Below, one piece after another: positions 23,966 through 33,026 of a DNA stretch of 64,000 bases. Made by a program: the position numbers and the translations under genes. Position 1 is the stretch's first letter. Every line of letters begins with the position of its first letter. The stretch covers positions 248,001 through 312,000 of the forward strand of contig NZ_JGYW01000005.1 in NCBI RefSeq assembly GCF_000741205.1, read 5' to 3'. Under the pieces are notes generated by a model. It saw nothing but the letters and a program-made list of their open reading frames with translations. It was not told the origin of the DNA and ran no database searches. The DNA is from Bifidobacterium gallicum DSM 20093 = LMG 11596 (GTDB lineage: Bacteria > Actinomycetota > Actinomycetes > Actinomycetales > Bifidobacteriaceae).

Positions 23966-24898
23966 TCAGGCTTTGGGCCCACTGACCGACTTCCACACAG
24001 GCATGTCCGCCGTATGCAAGGATTGCGGTCCGTTCTCCCAATCAGTCATCGCCGCGACGGCCGGCCCCTCATCATAGGAGTCCAGCAGCCACGAACCCGG
24101 TGTGATCTGCTCACCGTCAGGAGGGGTCAGCGTCGACCAGAACGCGTTACGCATGCCGTTGATCGTGGAATTGGCATTGACATCCAACCCGAGCAACGTC
24201 TGAATGGTGGCACCAATCCATGAACCATGCGACACGACCATCAACGTGACATGGGACTCGTCACCCGAACCCGTACAAGCCGCATTCGCGTCCATGCACA
24301 AATCGCATACGGCTTTGGCGCCACGTTGGCCCAAATCGTAGCGGCTTTCCACACCGAACGCGGCTTCACCACCTTGATGCAACCGCCAGGAACGGTAGCC
24401 TTCCGGATACTGTTCGGCAATCTGCTCACGTGTCATGCCTTCCCACATGCCAAAATCACGTTCACGCAACCGCGCATCCACATGCACGGGCAAATCCATG
24501 ATGTCGGCGAACGCGTGGGCCGTCTGCTGAGCCCGCAACAAATCGGAACTGTAGACGAGCATCGTGCGCTGTGACGCCGGCACCTCACGGTACTGCGCAG
24601 CTACTTGCTCACCCATAGCCTCAAGTTCTTGAGCTCGTCCCTCGTTTGGCGTCACATAGTCGGCCGGCACGGTTGGTGCCATATACGCATGGGCTGAACC
24701 GTCACGCGACGCCGTACCCGCCCGGTGCGCCAAACCGGACACTTTCGCCCAGTAATAGCGTTGCGCCAGCGCGTAAGCGCTTTGATCGACCTGCCAATGG
24801 CCAACCACATCAAGTGGCACATCAATCTGGCCTTGCATACGCCGGGCCAGATTGAATGCGGTGCGCCCGTGGCGCAAGAAGATGACGTGATCGATCAT
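23966..24898 (-). CDS. Histidine phosphatase (phosphoglycerate mutase-like)
   Basis: A 310-residue member of the histidine phosphatase superfamily. The catalytic RHG motif is in FLRHGRTAFN (8-17), followed by the substrate loop RMQGQIDVPLD. DVDARLRERDFGMWEG supplies the second active-site region, and the second histidine is in VVSHGSWIGATI. Its start overlaps the stop of the flavin split-barrel gene by four bases. A similar 242-residue protein is encoded 3 kb away (27028-27756). The C-terminus carries a unique extension after about 285. Substrate unknown: glycolytic and sugar-phosphate phosphatases share this fold. Confidence 0.85.
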   Translation of the reverse strand: MIDHVIFLRHGRTAFNLARRMQGQIDVPLDVVGHWQVDQSAYALAQRYYWAKVSGLAHRAGTASRDGSAHAYMAPTVPADYVTPNEGRAQELEAMGEQVAAQYREVPASQRTMLVYSSDLLRAQQTAHAFADIMDLPVHVDARLRERDFGMWEGMTREQIAEQYPEGYRSWRLHQGGEAAFGVESRYDLGQRGAKAVCDLCMDANAACTGSGDESHVTLMVVSHGSWIGATIQTLLGLDVNANSTINGMRNAFWSTLTPPDGEQITPGSWLLDSYDEGPAVAAMTDWENGPQSLHTADMPVWKSVSGPKA

Positions 24899-25293
24899 GC
24901 GATACGCTTACCCGCGTTGGCGCCCGACGTCAAATCATCAATCTGCGTGATCTCCAGCACGGGAATGCACACAGGCGCCTTCGTGCCACGCTCGGCAGCC
25001 AAACGCACCTGCTCATCAAACAACTCACCTTCCGTGTGCAACGTCACCGTGCCGCGGAAACGGTAGCCGACCTTTTCAGCGAGATTCGCGCATGCCACCA
25101 CCAAGGGGCTGCCCGACTTCAAATTCTCATAAACCTTGCCGCCCGTACGCTCGTGGTAGGCCAAGTGGGAGTCGTCGAGTACAAACATTGACATCTTGGG
25201 GCCCAGATCCAACTCCCCTTCCGGGCTGATCGTTGTCACCCAGCACAGGTTTTCGTTGACAAATTCAATGATTTCCGGGGTCATGGTCACCAT
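24895..25293 (-). CDS. Pyridoxamine 5'-phosphate oxidase-like flavin split-barrel protein
   Basis: A 132-residue protein from the ATG at 25293 (MVTMTPEIIEF), with AAAGGA six bases upstream; the longer frame runs into tRNA sequence and is rejected. It has the split-barrel pattern: ENLCWVTTISPEGELDLGPKMSMFVLDDSHLAYHERT, then GSPLVVACANLAEKVGYRFRGTVTLH. Such proteins bind FMN or F420 and act as small oxidoreductases or flavin sensors. It forms a two-gene unit with the histidine phosphatase through a four-base overlap. The precise reaction cannot be read from the sequence. Confidence 0.8.
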   Translation of the reverse strand: MVTMTPEIIEFVNENLCWVTTISPEGELDLGPKMSMFVLDDSHLAYHERTGGKVYENLKSGSPLVVACANLAEKVGYRFRGTVTLHTEGELFDEQVRLAAERGTKAPVCIPVLEITQIDDLTSGANAGKRIA

Positions 25294-25432
25294 GGCGGTT
25301 CCTTTCGTTTCGCGAAGTGTTCGTGAAGTACTGTCCACTCTATCGGAAACGAACAGGGAACATCCTGAAATTGCGCCCATGGATGCGTGGGAATGCAGGC
25401 ACCATGTTTTTCCGTAAGGCTGCCCAACTACA

Positions 25433-25461
25433 AGAAAACCGGAATCGTAAGGATTCCGGTT
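25433..25461 (-). terminator. Terminator of the tRNA-Ala pair
   Basis: A 10-bp stem, AACCGGAATC (25437-25446) and its complement (25452-25461), with a 5-base loop, followed on the minus strand by TTTTCTTG. It begins seven bases past the tRNA 3' end. Confidence 0.8.
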
Positions 25462-25467
25462 CGTGGG

Positions 25468-25540
25468 TGGAGCTAAGGAGATTCGAACTCCTGACCCTCT
25501 CCATGCCATGGAGATGCGCTACCAGCTGCGCCATAGCCCC
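25468..25540 (-). tRNA. tRNA-Ala (GGC), copy 1
   Basis: A 73-nt tRNA on the minus strand begins GGGGCTATGGCGCAGC and ends TAGCTCCA, with anticodon loop ATGGCAT (GGC). CCA is not exactly encoded (the 3' flank reads ACC). It is identical to the copy at 25598 and lies 57 bases downstream of it, probably in one transcript. Confidence 0.93.
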
Positions 25541-25597
25541 GAAGGAAAGCTTGACCTGATTGGCCATGCCCTAAGCACCACCTTGGTGATGCGTTGG

Positions 25598-25670
25598 TGG
25601 AGCTAAGGAGATTCGAACTCCTGACCCTCTCCATGCCATGGAGATGCGCTACCAGCTGCGCCATAGCCCC
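25598..25670 (-). tRNA. tRNA-Ala (GGC), copy 2
   Basis: Identical in sequence to the copy at 25468-25540. It is the upstream member of the tandem pair; the promoter is probably in 25671-25770, where minus-strand TATA-like sequence occurs. Confidence 0.93.
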
Positions 25671-25886
25671 GAATATTGAGTTGTGTTCTGCTGCCGTGTT
25701 TCCAAGGCAACGGTTTGTTATATTACGACACTCACCGCCTGCATGCAAATTCGGCGTGTCGCAGCGTATGTACGGAATCGGGATGTGGGGCTCGTTACGC
25801 CATGCGAAGGGCCGCGGAAATCAATGAAATCCCCGCGACCCTTGCCGTGCGCGACGCTTGCGTGCGGCATCACCAGTCTGTGGCAG
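25671..25886. other. Intergenic region with a weak hairpin after the Pro/Ser/Thr-rich gene
   Basis: AAGGGCCGCGG (from about 25808) pairs with CCGCGACCCTT (to about 25842) with one mismatch, just past the end of the 25887 gene. The rest probably carries the tRNA-Ala promoter. No gene seen. Confidence 0.4.
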
Positions 25887-26954
25887 TTACTGGGCGGACG
25901 TACCGGACGCGCTCCCCTGTGCATCTCCCGTCTGGCTACCACGCGCGGCGTCGGCTCCGGTTTTGCTGTCTCTTGACTTGCTGTCGGCCGCCTTGTCGTC
26001 GGTTGGTGACGTGGGCGAGTCGGACGGTGTCGGAGTCGGTGAATCTGAAGGGGTTGGAGACGGCGTCACGGGATCCGTGGGCGAGTCGGATAGCGTCGGA
26101 GTCGGCGAAGGTGACGTGGGAGACGGCGTGGGTGACTGCGTTGGCGACGGCGAGTCCGAGGGGCTCGGAGATGACGGTGTGGCGGACGGCGTCTGCGTCG
26201 GTTCAGGCGCGGGAGTCACAGGCAACGTGCCCTGCGGCTGTTCAGAAGGAGTCACGGACTGCGTTGGCGTCACCACGTCACGCACGACGGAATCCGTGCC
26301 CTTGCCGTCCGTAAACGCCAAAATCAGCCACGCCGTAAGCCCCACGGCAACCAGCGAACTGACAATGGCCACAACCATGCCCACGCGCTTGATCCGGCGG
26401 GCGCGACGCACCGCATCTTCCGATGCCGTTTGATTATCCTGCGTTGATGCCTGCCCCGGGTTCTGTTCCGCAGTTTCCGCCTGGCTCGCATCCCTCTCAG
26501 CCGTTGTGTCGGGCCGGGTTCGCGAATCGTCCTCCTGCTTGAGCACCGTAGTGTCGTCAGCAATCGGACTCGAGTCGGACGGTGTGATGATCGTGGTGGA
26601 CGTGACGGTGCGCGTGGCGGTCTGTGAGTCGGTGCCTTGCGAGTCGGTAGGCTGCTGGGACTGCTCGGATTCGGACTGTCCTATTGCTGGCAACTGCTGG
26701 GTGCGTGCCGCGTCGAGTTCGTCCAGTGTTGGAGCGTCAATCGTTGTGGTTTTCTGTTTCTTGATTTTTTTGCCCGACTCGTCAATGACGTTCTTATATA
26801 GCTGCGAGGCCGTGGCCGACACGATGGAACCGACAGCCACGCCGATGACGGAGCCGGCAATGCCGATCTTCGCCGACAGCAGGAACGAGGTGACGGCCGC
26901 CAACGCACCCGCGAACAGTTGGGAGAAACTCAAGCCTTTGAAAAAATTTTTCAT
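25887..26954 (-). CDS. Membrane protein with a long Pro/Ser/Thr-rich tail
   Basis: A 355-residue protein starting [10 protein letters not shown] at 26954, with AGGTGG about nine bases upstream. Residues 9-55 contain two membrane-compatible stretches ([14 protein letters not shown] and [18 protein letters not shown]). A polar linker rich in Ser, Thr, Gln and Asp follows (about 75-180). A further helix is at 191-213, after the basic RRARRIKR. The rest (about 225-355) is almost entirely Pro, Ser, Thr and Asp in SPSP/TPTP runs, likely to be outside the cell and extended. The repetitive tail probably acts as a spacer or glycosylation target. No family is recognised. The gene is minus-strand, 73 bases after the 27028 phosphatase. 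Confidence 0.7.
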   Translation of the reverse strand: MKNFFKGLSFSQLFAGALAAVTSFLLSAKIGIAGSVIGVAVGSIVSATASQLYKNVIDESGKKIKKQKTTTIDAPTLDELDAARTQQLPAIGQSESEQSQQPTDSQGTDSQTATRTVTSTTIITPSDSSPIADDTTVLKQEDDSRTRPDTTAERDASQAETAEQNPGQASTQDNQTASEDAVRRARRIKRVGMVVAIVSSLVAVGLTAWLILAFTDGKGTDSVVRDVVTPTQSVTPSEQPQGTLPVTPAPEPTQTPSATPSSPSPSDSPSPTQSPTPSPTSPSPTPTLSDSPTDPVTPSPTPSDSPTPTPSDSPTSPTDDKAADSKSRDSKTGADAARGSQTGDAQGSASGTSAQ

Positions 26955-27027
26955 GATTATTGCCCACCTTGCCTCCGTGGCCTGATGCAACGCGGCATTG
27001 GCATACGAAGCTGCCCAAGCGTTGCGG

Positions 27028-27756
27028 TCAGGCGGATTGTTGCGTGTTGGTGTGGGGCTCGTACCATTGGGGCGTGTCGGCAATGGCCGGCCCGTGATTG
27101 TAGTCGTTGAGGATCCAACGGTCAGGCTGTGTCAGCATCGCGTTGGTCAACCGCGCCCAATGCGCGTTGCGCATTGATGAAACGGACACAAAGTCGGGAA
27201 ACGCTTGGGCAATGCCGAACATGCCCTGCAATGTCTGCTCGATGAACGCGCCATGCGAGAACACGAACAGGTCGCTGTCAGCTCCGGCGACACGCGACCA
27301 GTGGGCGATGGCTTGCATGCCGCGCGATGCCACAGCCATGCGGTCTTCGGCGCCGTGACGCATCTCACCACCGCCACCGTCACGCCAGGATTCGAAATCC
27401 TGCGGGAAGCGGACGGCCACATCTTCCACCGATTCACCTTCCCAATCGCCAAAACAGCGTTCACGCAGCCGTTTGTCCGTATGCACTTGCAAACCGAGTG
27501 CATCAGCAAACGCATGCGCCGTTTGCATGGCGCGTGTCAAATCGGATGACACAACAAACGGATGGCAGTCCGTATGGTCGTGCACATACAACTCACGCAG
27601 AGCATGGCCGGTCTGGGCGACTTGCCATAGACCCGTTTCATCGAGCGGAATGTCGATGCGACCTTGGAAACGATGCTGGTTGTTGTAGGCGGTCTGGCCA
27701 TGACGCACGATGGTCAGCGTGCGGCTCTGGCCGTTGAGTGTGCGTGTGGTAGGCAT
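27028..27756 (-). CDS. Histidine phosphatase (second copy)
   Basis: A 242-residue phosphoglycerate-mutase-like protein. The catalytic motif is [27 protein letters not shown], close to that of the 23966 gene. [20 protein letters not shown] and [12 protein letters not shown] provide the other active-site elements. I chose the ATG at 27756 because GAAGAG lies eight bases upstream; a GTG at 27765 overlapping the rsfS stop is possible. In many bifidobacterial genomes a phosphatase of this type follows rsfS; the shared transcript with rsfS is inferred from five bases of spacing. Substrate unknown. Confidence 0.85.
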   Translation of the reverse strand: MPTTRTLNGQSRTLTIVRHGQTAYNNQHRFQGRIDIPLDETGLWQVAQTGHALRELYVHDHTDCHPFVVSSDLTRAMQTAHAFADALGLQVHTDKRLRERCFGDWEGESVEDVAVRFPQDFESWRDGGGGEMRHGAEDRMAVASRGMQAIAHWSRVAGADSDLFVFSHGAFIEQTLQGMFGIAQAFPDFVSVSSMRNAHWARLTNAMLTQPDRWILNDYNHGPAIADTPQWYEPHTNTQQSA

Positions 27757-27761
27757 GAGGT

Positions 27762-28187
27762 TCACTCTTCAGACGAGTCGGCAGCGTCCGCAACGCTGTC
27801 GGTGGTGTCGTCAGGGCCGTTGGCAGTCAGATCCAATGCGATTCTCTCACAGTCGCGCCACAGACGCTCGAGGTTGTAATACAAGCGTGAATCGTCGTGC
27901 ATCACATTGACGATGATGTCGCCGTAGTCGATCAGGATCCACTGGCCTTCGGCCACGCCTTCACGCGAGCGCGGTTCAAGATGATTGTGGTTGAGGTACA
28001 GGTCTTTTTCAATTTCTTCGGCGATCGCCAGCACCTGACGTTCGTTGTTTGCGGATACGATCAGCATGGCGTCGGTGATGCCCAGACGGTCGCTGACATC
28101 ATAGGCGACCGGGTCGGTGGCTTTGAGACGGTCGGCGGCTTGGGCGGCCGTGCGCACAAGATCAATGGATTCTTGCAATGCGGTCAT
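27762..28187 (-). CDS. rsfS: Ribosomal silencing factor RsfS
   Basis: A 141-residue protein of the RsfS/Iojap family. The core matches well: AYDVSDRLGITDAMLIVSANNERQVLAIAEEIEKDL (about 28-62), then EGQWILIDYGDIIVNVMHDDSRLYYNLERLW (about 80-110). RsfS binds L14 of the large ribosomal subunit and blocks subunit joining when nutrients are scarce. The C-terminal 25 residues are an acidic extension. It follows glmU by about 145 bases, a spacer that carries a small inverted repeat (GATCACC at 28214 and GGTGATC at 28224). Confidence 0.95.
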   Translation of the reverse strand: MTALQESIDLVRTAAQAADRLKATDPVAYDVSDRLGITDAMLIVSANNERQVLAIAEEIEKDLYLNHNHLEPRSREGVAEGQWILIDYGDIIVNVMHDDSRLYYNLERLWRDCERIALDLTANGPDDTTDSVADAADSSEE

Positions 28188-28333
28188 AAGTGGTGTGCTC
28201 CTTCACGTGTGTCGATCACCTGTGGTGATCAGGGGCGGTATTGGTGTTGATCAGGATAGTTGGAATGGTGCGGGGCGTTCCATCGGCCCCGTGCGCTCAT
28301 GGCAGCTAACCCCAGGCATTCGTCGCGGTCGGT

Positions 28334-29716
28334 TCACTGTCCGGACTTGGGCTGCCAATGTTCCACGACATGCTCGGTGTTTTCCGAATAGACGAGCGCG
28401 TCAGCCGGCACATCATGGCGTACCACTGAGCCGGCGCCTGTGGTCACGCCGTCACCGACAGTGACTGGGGCGACGAACAAGTTGCCAGCGCCCACATGCG
28501 CATTCGAGCCGATGGTGGTGTGATGTTTGTTCACGCCATCATAGTTCGCTGTGATGGTGCCACCGCCAATATTCGTGTGCTCGCCAAGCGTGGCGTCACC
28601 CACATAGCTCAAATGCGGCACTTTGGTGCCGTTGCCGATATGGGCTTTCTTCATTTCCACATAGGCGCCAGCCTTCGAGCCTTCGCCCAGCTCGTTGCCC
28701 GGACGCAAATACGTCCATGGGCCGATTGTGGCATGCGCGCCGATATGCGATTCCTGTACGCGGGAACGCTCCACGACAGCGCCTTCGCCGACCCTGGCAT
28801 CAATCAGCGTCGTGTAGGGGCCGATTTGGGCTTGTGCGCCGATGACCGTGTTGCCTTTGAGGAACGAGCCCGGCAGGATCACGGCATCCTGGCCGATCAT
28901 GACGGTGTCTTCAATCCAGGTGGTGTCGGGGTCGAGCACCGTCACGCCTTCACGCATCCATGCTTCGGCGATGCGATGGTTGTAGGCTTTGGCCAGTCGT
29001 GACAGTTGCACGCGGTCGTTCACCCCTTCCACGCTCAACGGATCGGGTGCGGCGAACGCGCCGACACGGCCATGGGCTTTGGCGGCTTTGAGCGCATCGG
29101 TCAAATAAAACTCATGTTGGGCGTTGTTGGAATCCAGGTTCGCGATGGCGGCGCTCAACACGGCGGCATCAAACACATATACCGACGTGTTCACCTCACG
29201 TACGGCCAACTCATTGCTGTTGGCGTCCTTCTGCTCCACAATGCCCAGCACGTCGCCTTGCGAGTCGCGGATGATACGGCCGTAGCCCGTCGGATCGTCC
29301 AGGATTGTGGTCAACACGGTGGCCGCATTGCCGCTGTTGTGATGGAAATCAAGCAGCTGGTTCAATGTTTCCGTGTCAAGCAACGGCATGTCGGAAGCGG
29401 CGATCAGCACTGGACCTTCCAGGGGGGCGTCTTGTTGCAACTGTTGCATCGCGCACTGCACGGCACGACCCGTGCCAGGAATGTCATCCTGGTCGACAAT
29501 GCACACGCCGGCGTCATATGAGCGGGCTGCTTGCGCCACACGTTCAGCCTGGTAATGCACGACAACGGCCAGCGTTTGCGGACCCAGCTGGCCCACGGAC
29601 GTCATGACGCGTTGCAGGAATGTGCGGCCCGCGAACTCGTGCAGCACTTTGGGAGTTGAGGAACGCATGCGCGTGCCTTCACCTGCCGCCAAAACAATCG
29701 CCGCCGTCAATGCCAT
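28334..29716 (-). CDS. glmU: Bifunctional UDP-GlcNAc pyrophosphorylase / GlcN-1-P acetyltransferase
   Basis: A 460-residue enzyme making UDP-N-acetylglucosamine for peptidoglycan. The ATG at 29716 (MALTAAIVLAAGEGTRM) follows an AGGAGG-type site; nine extra codons upstream are unlikely. The N-terminal uridyltransferase carries LAAGEGTRMRSSTPKVLHE; the C-terminal acetyltransferase shows left-handed beta-helix hexapeptide repeats (VILPGSFLKGNTVIG, IGPYTTLIDARVGEGAVV) and the active-site stretch LRPGNELGEGSKAGAYVEMKKAHIGNGTKVPHLSYVGDA. The length is typical. The gene is minus-strand and 218 bases from the kinase gene upstream. Confidence 0.97.
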   Translation of the reverse strand: MALTAAIVLAAGEGTRMRSSTPKVLHEFAGRTFLQRVMTSVGQLGPQTLAVVVHYQAERVAQAARSYDAGVCIVDQDDIPGTGRAVQCAMQQLQQDAPLEGPVLIAASDMPLLDTETLNQLLDFHHNSGNAATVLTTILDDPTGYGRIIRDSQGDVLGIVEQKDANSNELAVREVNTSVYVFDAAVLSAAIANLDSNNAQHEFYLTDALKAAKAHGRVGAFAAPDPLSVEGVNDRVQLSRLAKAYNHRIAEAWMREGVTVLDPDTTWIEDTVMIGQDAVILPGSFLKGNTVIGAQAQIGPYTTLIDARVGEGAVVERSRVQESHIGAHATIGPWTYLRPGNELGEGSKAGAYVEMKKAHIGNGTKVPHLSYVGDATLGEHTNIGGGTITANYDGVNKHHTTIGSNAHVGAGNLFVAPVTVGDGVTTGAGSVVRHDVPADALVYSENTEHVVEHWQPKSGQ

Positions 29717-29934
29717 GGTTTTCCTGCCTCCTGGGCTGCCCATGCAGCCGATGTGTGACGTGGATGGATTGTCAAGTGCAGCCCAAGACGCGCATCCGCA
29801 CCTTTGACGGCACTCAACAGGAACGCTCTTGAGCGTACACCACGAAGCCGAAGAAAACGGCCAAGACGCGCTGGTCCTTGGCTGTTTGGAATATCTTGAT
29901 ACCGCCGTTGTGGCGCGCTTATGCGACCCGACAC

Positions 29935-30567
29935 TCAGCGTAGGTCACGCAACGCATCATCGATTTGGGCGAGCACATGGTCGGCGGCCGCGTCGTCATT
30001 GACAAAATCGTAGGTGTCGCCATCAATACGGATCTTGGGGCTCATATGGTATTCGTCAAACCAGCGTGGATACGCGTCATGCACCTGCTGATAATAGTGG
30101 TACAGCGACGGGTCATTTTCAATCTGTTCGAAAGTGCGGCCGCGTTTCTTGATACGTTCGAGCATTTTTTCAAAGCTCACGTCAATGTAGATCAGCAAAT
30201 CCGGTGCCTTCTTCGGCATGCCTTCAAGCTCTTCCATCATGTTGTTGAGCAACTCGTGATAAATATGCTGTTCCGTGCGCGTCACGTTGCCGTTGATGAC
30301 GTTCAAGTCAAGGAACAACGCGTCTTCGAAAATCGAACGGTCAAGCACATTGTTGTTGTGCTTGTAGGCTTTCTTGATGGATTCAAACCGCTTGTTCAAG
30401 AAATGGATTTGCAGCAGGAACGCGTACTTCTTGGGATCCTTGTAATACAAGTCAAGTACGGGATTGTCATCCACCGATTCATAGAACACGTCAGTGCCAT
30501 AATGCGACCCGACGATGCCTGCGAGCGATGATTTTCCTGCCCCGATGGTGCCTGCCAGTACCAGCAA
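29935..30567 (-). CDS. Deoxynucleoside kinase
   Basis: A 210-residue P-loop kinase of the deoxyadenosine/deoxyguanosine/deoxycytidine kinase family, which phosphorylates deoxynucleosides in salvage. The Walker A motif GTIGAGKSS is at 6-14, a DRS motif sits in LDRSIFEDALFL, and a basic lid, RIKKRGRTFEQ, appears near 130. The start is ambiguous: there is no in-frame ATG ahead of the P-loop, so a TTG at 30567 or CTG at 30570 is used, with AAGGAG 7-10 bases upstream. Nucleoside preference is not set by what I can see. It lies between glmU and tRNA-Gln. Confidence 0.87.
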   Translation of the reverse strand: MLVLAGTIGAGKSSLAGIVGSHYGTDVFYESVDDNPVLDLYYKDPKKYAFLLQIHFLNKRFESIKKAYKHNNNVLDRSIFEDALFLDLNVINGNVTRTEQHIYHELLNNMMEELEGMPKKAPDLLIYIDVSFEKMLERIKKRGRTFEQIENDPSLYHYYQQVHDAYPRWFDEYHMSPKIRIDGDTYDFVNDDAAADHVLAQIDDALRDLR

Positions 30568-30691
30568 CAGTTTTGATCTCCTTGTTCAGGCCGCCATCGG
30601 TGCCCGGCTGGCCCGGATGCGTGAAGCGCATCATGACGGGTCAATCATGCGCTCTGGCGACAAGCCGACCATATATGCCCACAAACAATAC

Positions 30692-30723
30692 AAAAGTCCG
30701 ACATCGACGAACCGATGTCGGAC
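30692..30723 (-). terminator. Terminator downstream of tRNA-Gln
   Basis: An 11-bp perfect stem (GTCCGACATCG and its complement) with a 6-base loop, followed on the minus strand by TTTT. It starts 15 bases past the tRNA. Confidence 0.85.
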
Positions 30724-30737
30724 CATTGCCATGGGTG

Positions 30738-30808
30738 CTCCCCCACCTGGACTCGAACCAAGACAAAGGGTTCCAAAGACCCGTGTGCTGCCATTACACC
30801 ATGGGGGA
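30738..30808 (-). tRNA. tRNA-Gln (TTG)
   Basis: A 71-nt tRNA on the minus strand, beginning TCCCCCATGGTGTAATGGC, with anticodon loop CTTTGGA (TTG) and T-arm GGTTCGAGTCC. The acceptor stem TCCCCCA/TGGGGGA is perfect. The discriminator is G; the 3' flank reads CA. It lies between a terminator at each side. Confidence 0.94.
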
Positions 30809-30870
30809 ACGGCGGTCGTGACCGCCACGCTTTATTATGCCACAAGGGCCGACAAAGTCCAGTCCGTTGC

Positions 30871-30906
30871 AAAAAATAACCGCCCCTACCTGGCGGTAAG
30901 GGCGGT
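30871..30906 (-). terminator. Terminator of prs
   Basis: ACCGCCCCTACC (30879-30890) pairs with GGTAAGGGCGGT (30895-30906), one mismatch, loop 4. A T-rich run (TTATTTTTT) follows on the minus strand. It lies 38 bases after the prs stop. Confidence 0.85.
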
Positions 30907-30944
30907 ATTTCAACGTTACACGCCGAACGGACCGTTTGCGGCCG

Positions 30945-31979
30945 TCAGGCGAATTTGAATCCCGTGCCGTGATGTTCGGGATACGTGTCGAACAGTTCAG
31001 CCACGGAATCGTCGGCAAACACGGCCTTGATCGCGCTGGCCAGCAGCGGCGCGATTGACAGCACCGTCAGACCGTCCCAGCGTTTCTCTTCAGGAATCGG
31101 CACCGTGTCGGTAAGCACCACTTCGGTGGCACCGCATTCTTTCAACCGTTGTACGGCCGGATCGGACAACACGCCGTGCGTGGCGACCACGGTCACCGAC
31201 TTGGCTCCAGCATCGCGCAACACATGGCAGGCGCCGGCAATCGTGCCGGCCGTGTCGATCAGATCGTCAACGAGCACACAATCCTTGCCCACCACGTCAC
31301 CGACTACACGGTTGGCCACAGCCTGGTTGGGCCGCGTGATATCACGCGTCTTATGCACAAAGGCCAAGGGGCCGCCACCCAGGCGCTGCGCCCACTGCTC
31401 GGCCACACGGATACGGCCCGCATCGGGAGAGACAACGGTGACATTGTCAAGATGACCTTCGAAACGGTCGCGAATATAGTCCACGAGCACGGGCATCGCG
31501 ATCAGATGGTCCACTGGTCCATCAAAGAATCCTTGGGATTGTGCAGCATGCAAATCCACGCTCATGATGCGGTCGGCGCCTGCGGTCTTGAGCAGGTCAA
31601 ACACAAGACGGCAGGAAATGGGTTCACGGCCACGATGCTTCTTGTCTTGGCGTGAATAGCCCAGCAGCGGGCATACCGCCGTAATCGAGCGGGCCGAAGC
31701 GCGCTTGAGCGCATCAATCATAATCAGTTGTTCCATGATCGCCTGGTTGACGGGCGACGAATGGCTTTGCAACACGAACACATCGGCGCCACGCACCGAC
31801 TCGGTAAACCGCACATACATCTCCCCGTTGGCGAAGTCGTATGCGGTGGTCTCGAGCACATCGATGCCCAACTGGTCGGCGACATCGCGAGCCAGTTTCG
31901 GATGGGCACGTCCCGTGACGAGAATGAGGTTTTTATCTGGCTTTCCTTCAAGGATTGAGCTCACCGTATCTCCAGACAT
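30945..31979 (-). CDS. prs: Ribose-phosphate pyrophosphokinase
   Basis: A 344-residue PRPP synthetase, making phosphoribosyl pyrophosphate from ribose 5-phosphate and ATP for nucleotide, histidine and tryptophan synthesis. Motifs: NGEMYVRFTESVRGADVFV near 50, YSRQDKKHRGREPIS (ATP-binding flexible loop), the PRPP loop DDLIDTAGTIAGAC, and the catalytic HAAQSQGFF. The ATG at 31979 (MSGDTVSS) is preferred since the alignable region starts there, although no clear ribosome binding site precedes it. The upstream sequence CGCACCCTTA has none, so a leaderless transcript is possible. A terminator follows 38 bases after the stop. Confidence 0.96.
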   Translation of the reverse strand: MSGDTVSSILEGKPDKNLILVTGRAHPKLARDVADQLGIDVLETTAYDFANGEMYVRFTESVRGADVFVLQSHSSPVNQAIMEQLIMIDALKRASARSITAVCPLLGYSRQDKKHRGREPISCRLVFDLLKTAGADRIMSVDLHAAQSQGFFDGPVDHLIAMPVLVDYIRDRFEGHLDNVTVVSPDAGRIRVAEQWAQRLGGGPLAFVHKTRDITRPNQAVANRVVGDVVGKDCVLVDDLIDTAGTIAGACHVLRDAGAKSVTVVATHGVLSDPAVQRLKECGATEVVLTDTVPIPEEKRWDGLTVLSIAPLLASAIKAVFADDSVAELFDTYPEHHGTGFKFA

Positions 31980-32207
31980 TAAGGGTGCGTGATACCGAAC
32001 CCCCAGTGTAATGCGCTCATACGACGGGTGCGGCAGAATGCGCCGATGATGGACACGCAAATCGGCGCGTCACCACCGTCACTACCATGGGCACGCGAGC
32101 GCCACGCCATGGATTGACAGTCAGTCGCCCGCGCATCCGCAGCACGCCGGCACGCCGGCATGCTGGCTCTGGTTTTAGCTCTGGCTTTCCGGCACGCCGG
32201 TCCCAGC

Positions 32208-32993
32208 TCAGTCTTGCCGGTACAGCCCGTGTTTGCCGATGTATTGCACCACGCCGTCAGGCACCAGATACCATACGGGCTCGCCCGTGGCCGCACGGTG
32301 GCGCACATCCGTTGAGGAAATAGCCAACGCGGGAATTTCCAGCATGTCCACGCGCCCCTTGGGCAGGTTGTGCGCGGATGCCGCGGAATACCCGGGGCGT
32401 GTGACGGCCACGAAATGCGCCACATCGAACATGCGTTCCGCGTCTTTCCATTGCATGATTTCCGCCACAGCGTCCGCGCCCGTGATGAAAAACAGTTCGG
32501 CTTGCGGATGCAATGCGCGGATGTCACGCAACGTGTCAATCGTGTACGTCACGCCTGGCCGGTCAATATCCACGCGCGACACGGTGAACTTGGGGTTGGA
32601 TGCCGTGGCGATGACCGTCATCAAATACCGGTCCTCTTCGTTGGTGACCTGTTTGTCCAGTTTGAACACGGGCCGGCCTGTCGGCACGAAAATCACTTCA
32701 TCAAGATCATATACCCATGACACTTCGGACGCGGCGACCAAATGGCCGTTATGAATCGGATCAAAGGTGCCGCCCATGATGCCGATGCGCGGGCGTGTAT
32801 GCCAGTTGCCACGCGCTGAACGTCGCGCTTGCATATCTACGGCGTGCGCTGCGGCATGCGGCTGGTTCGACAGTTCAGCCATACGCCGACCCGGTTCAGC
32901 GCCACTGTACGCTGCCGTCGCGTCACTCGAGACTCGCGTGTCAGGCGCCATTGGTTCCTTGTGTGCCATGATGAAAGTCGTGTCCTCGTCCAC
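32208..32993 (-). CDS. nadD: Nicotinate-nucleotide adenylyltransferase
   Basis: A 261-residue enzyme of NAD synthesis converting nicotinate mononucleotide to deamido-NAD. [21 protein letters not shown] (about 70-90) is the nucleotidyltransferase motif, with [15 protein letters not shown] in the middle and ISSTDVRHR near 235. The first 65 residues are a polar extension not shared by short NadD proteins. Start: a GTG at 32993 or the ATG at 32969 (MAHKEP); neither has a strong site. It is the last gene of the proA-33027-nadD unit. After the stop, 32140-32207 carries GC-rich near-repeats of GGCACGCCGG. Confidence 0.92.
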   Translation of the reverse strand: MDEDTTFIMAHKEPMAPDTRVSSDATAAYSGAEPGRRMAELSNQPHAAAHAVDMQARRSARGNWHTRPRIGIMGGTFDPIHNGHLVAASEVSWVYDLDEVIFVPTGRPVFKLDKQVTNEEDRYLMTVIATASNPKFTVSRVDIDRPGVTYTIDTLRDIRALHPQAELFFITGADAVAEIMQWKDAERMFDVAHFVAVTRPGYSAASAHNLPKGRVDMLEIPALAISSTDVRHRAATGEPVWYLVPDGVVQYIGKHGLYRQD

Positions 32994-33026
32994 TCAACAC
33001 TCTGGGTTTTGTTTCACCTGTTGAAC

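Noticed and set aside
32140-32207. Short GC-rich near-repeats of GGCACGCCGG after nadD
   Set aside because: Irregular spacing and few copies; no CRISPR-like repeat and spacer pattern and no clear stem.
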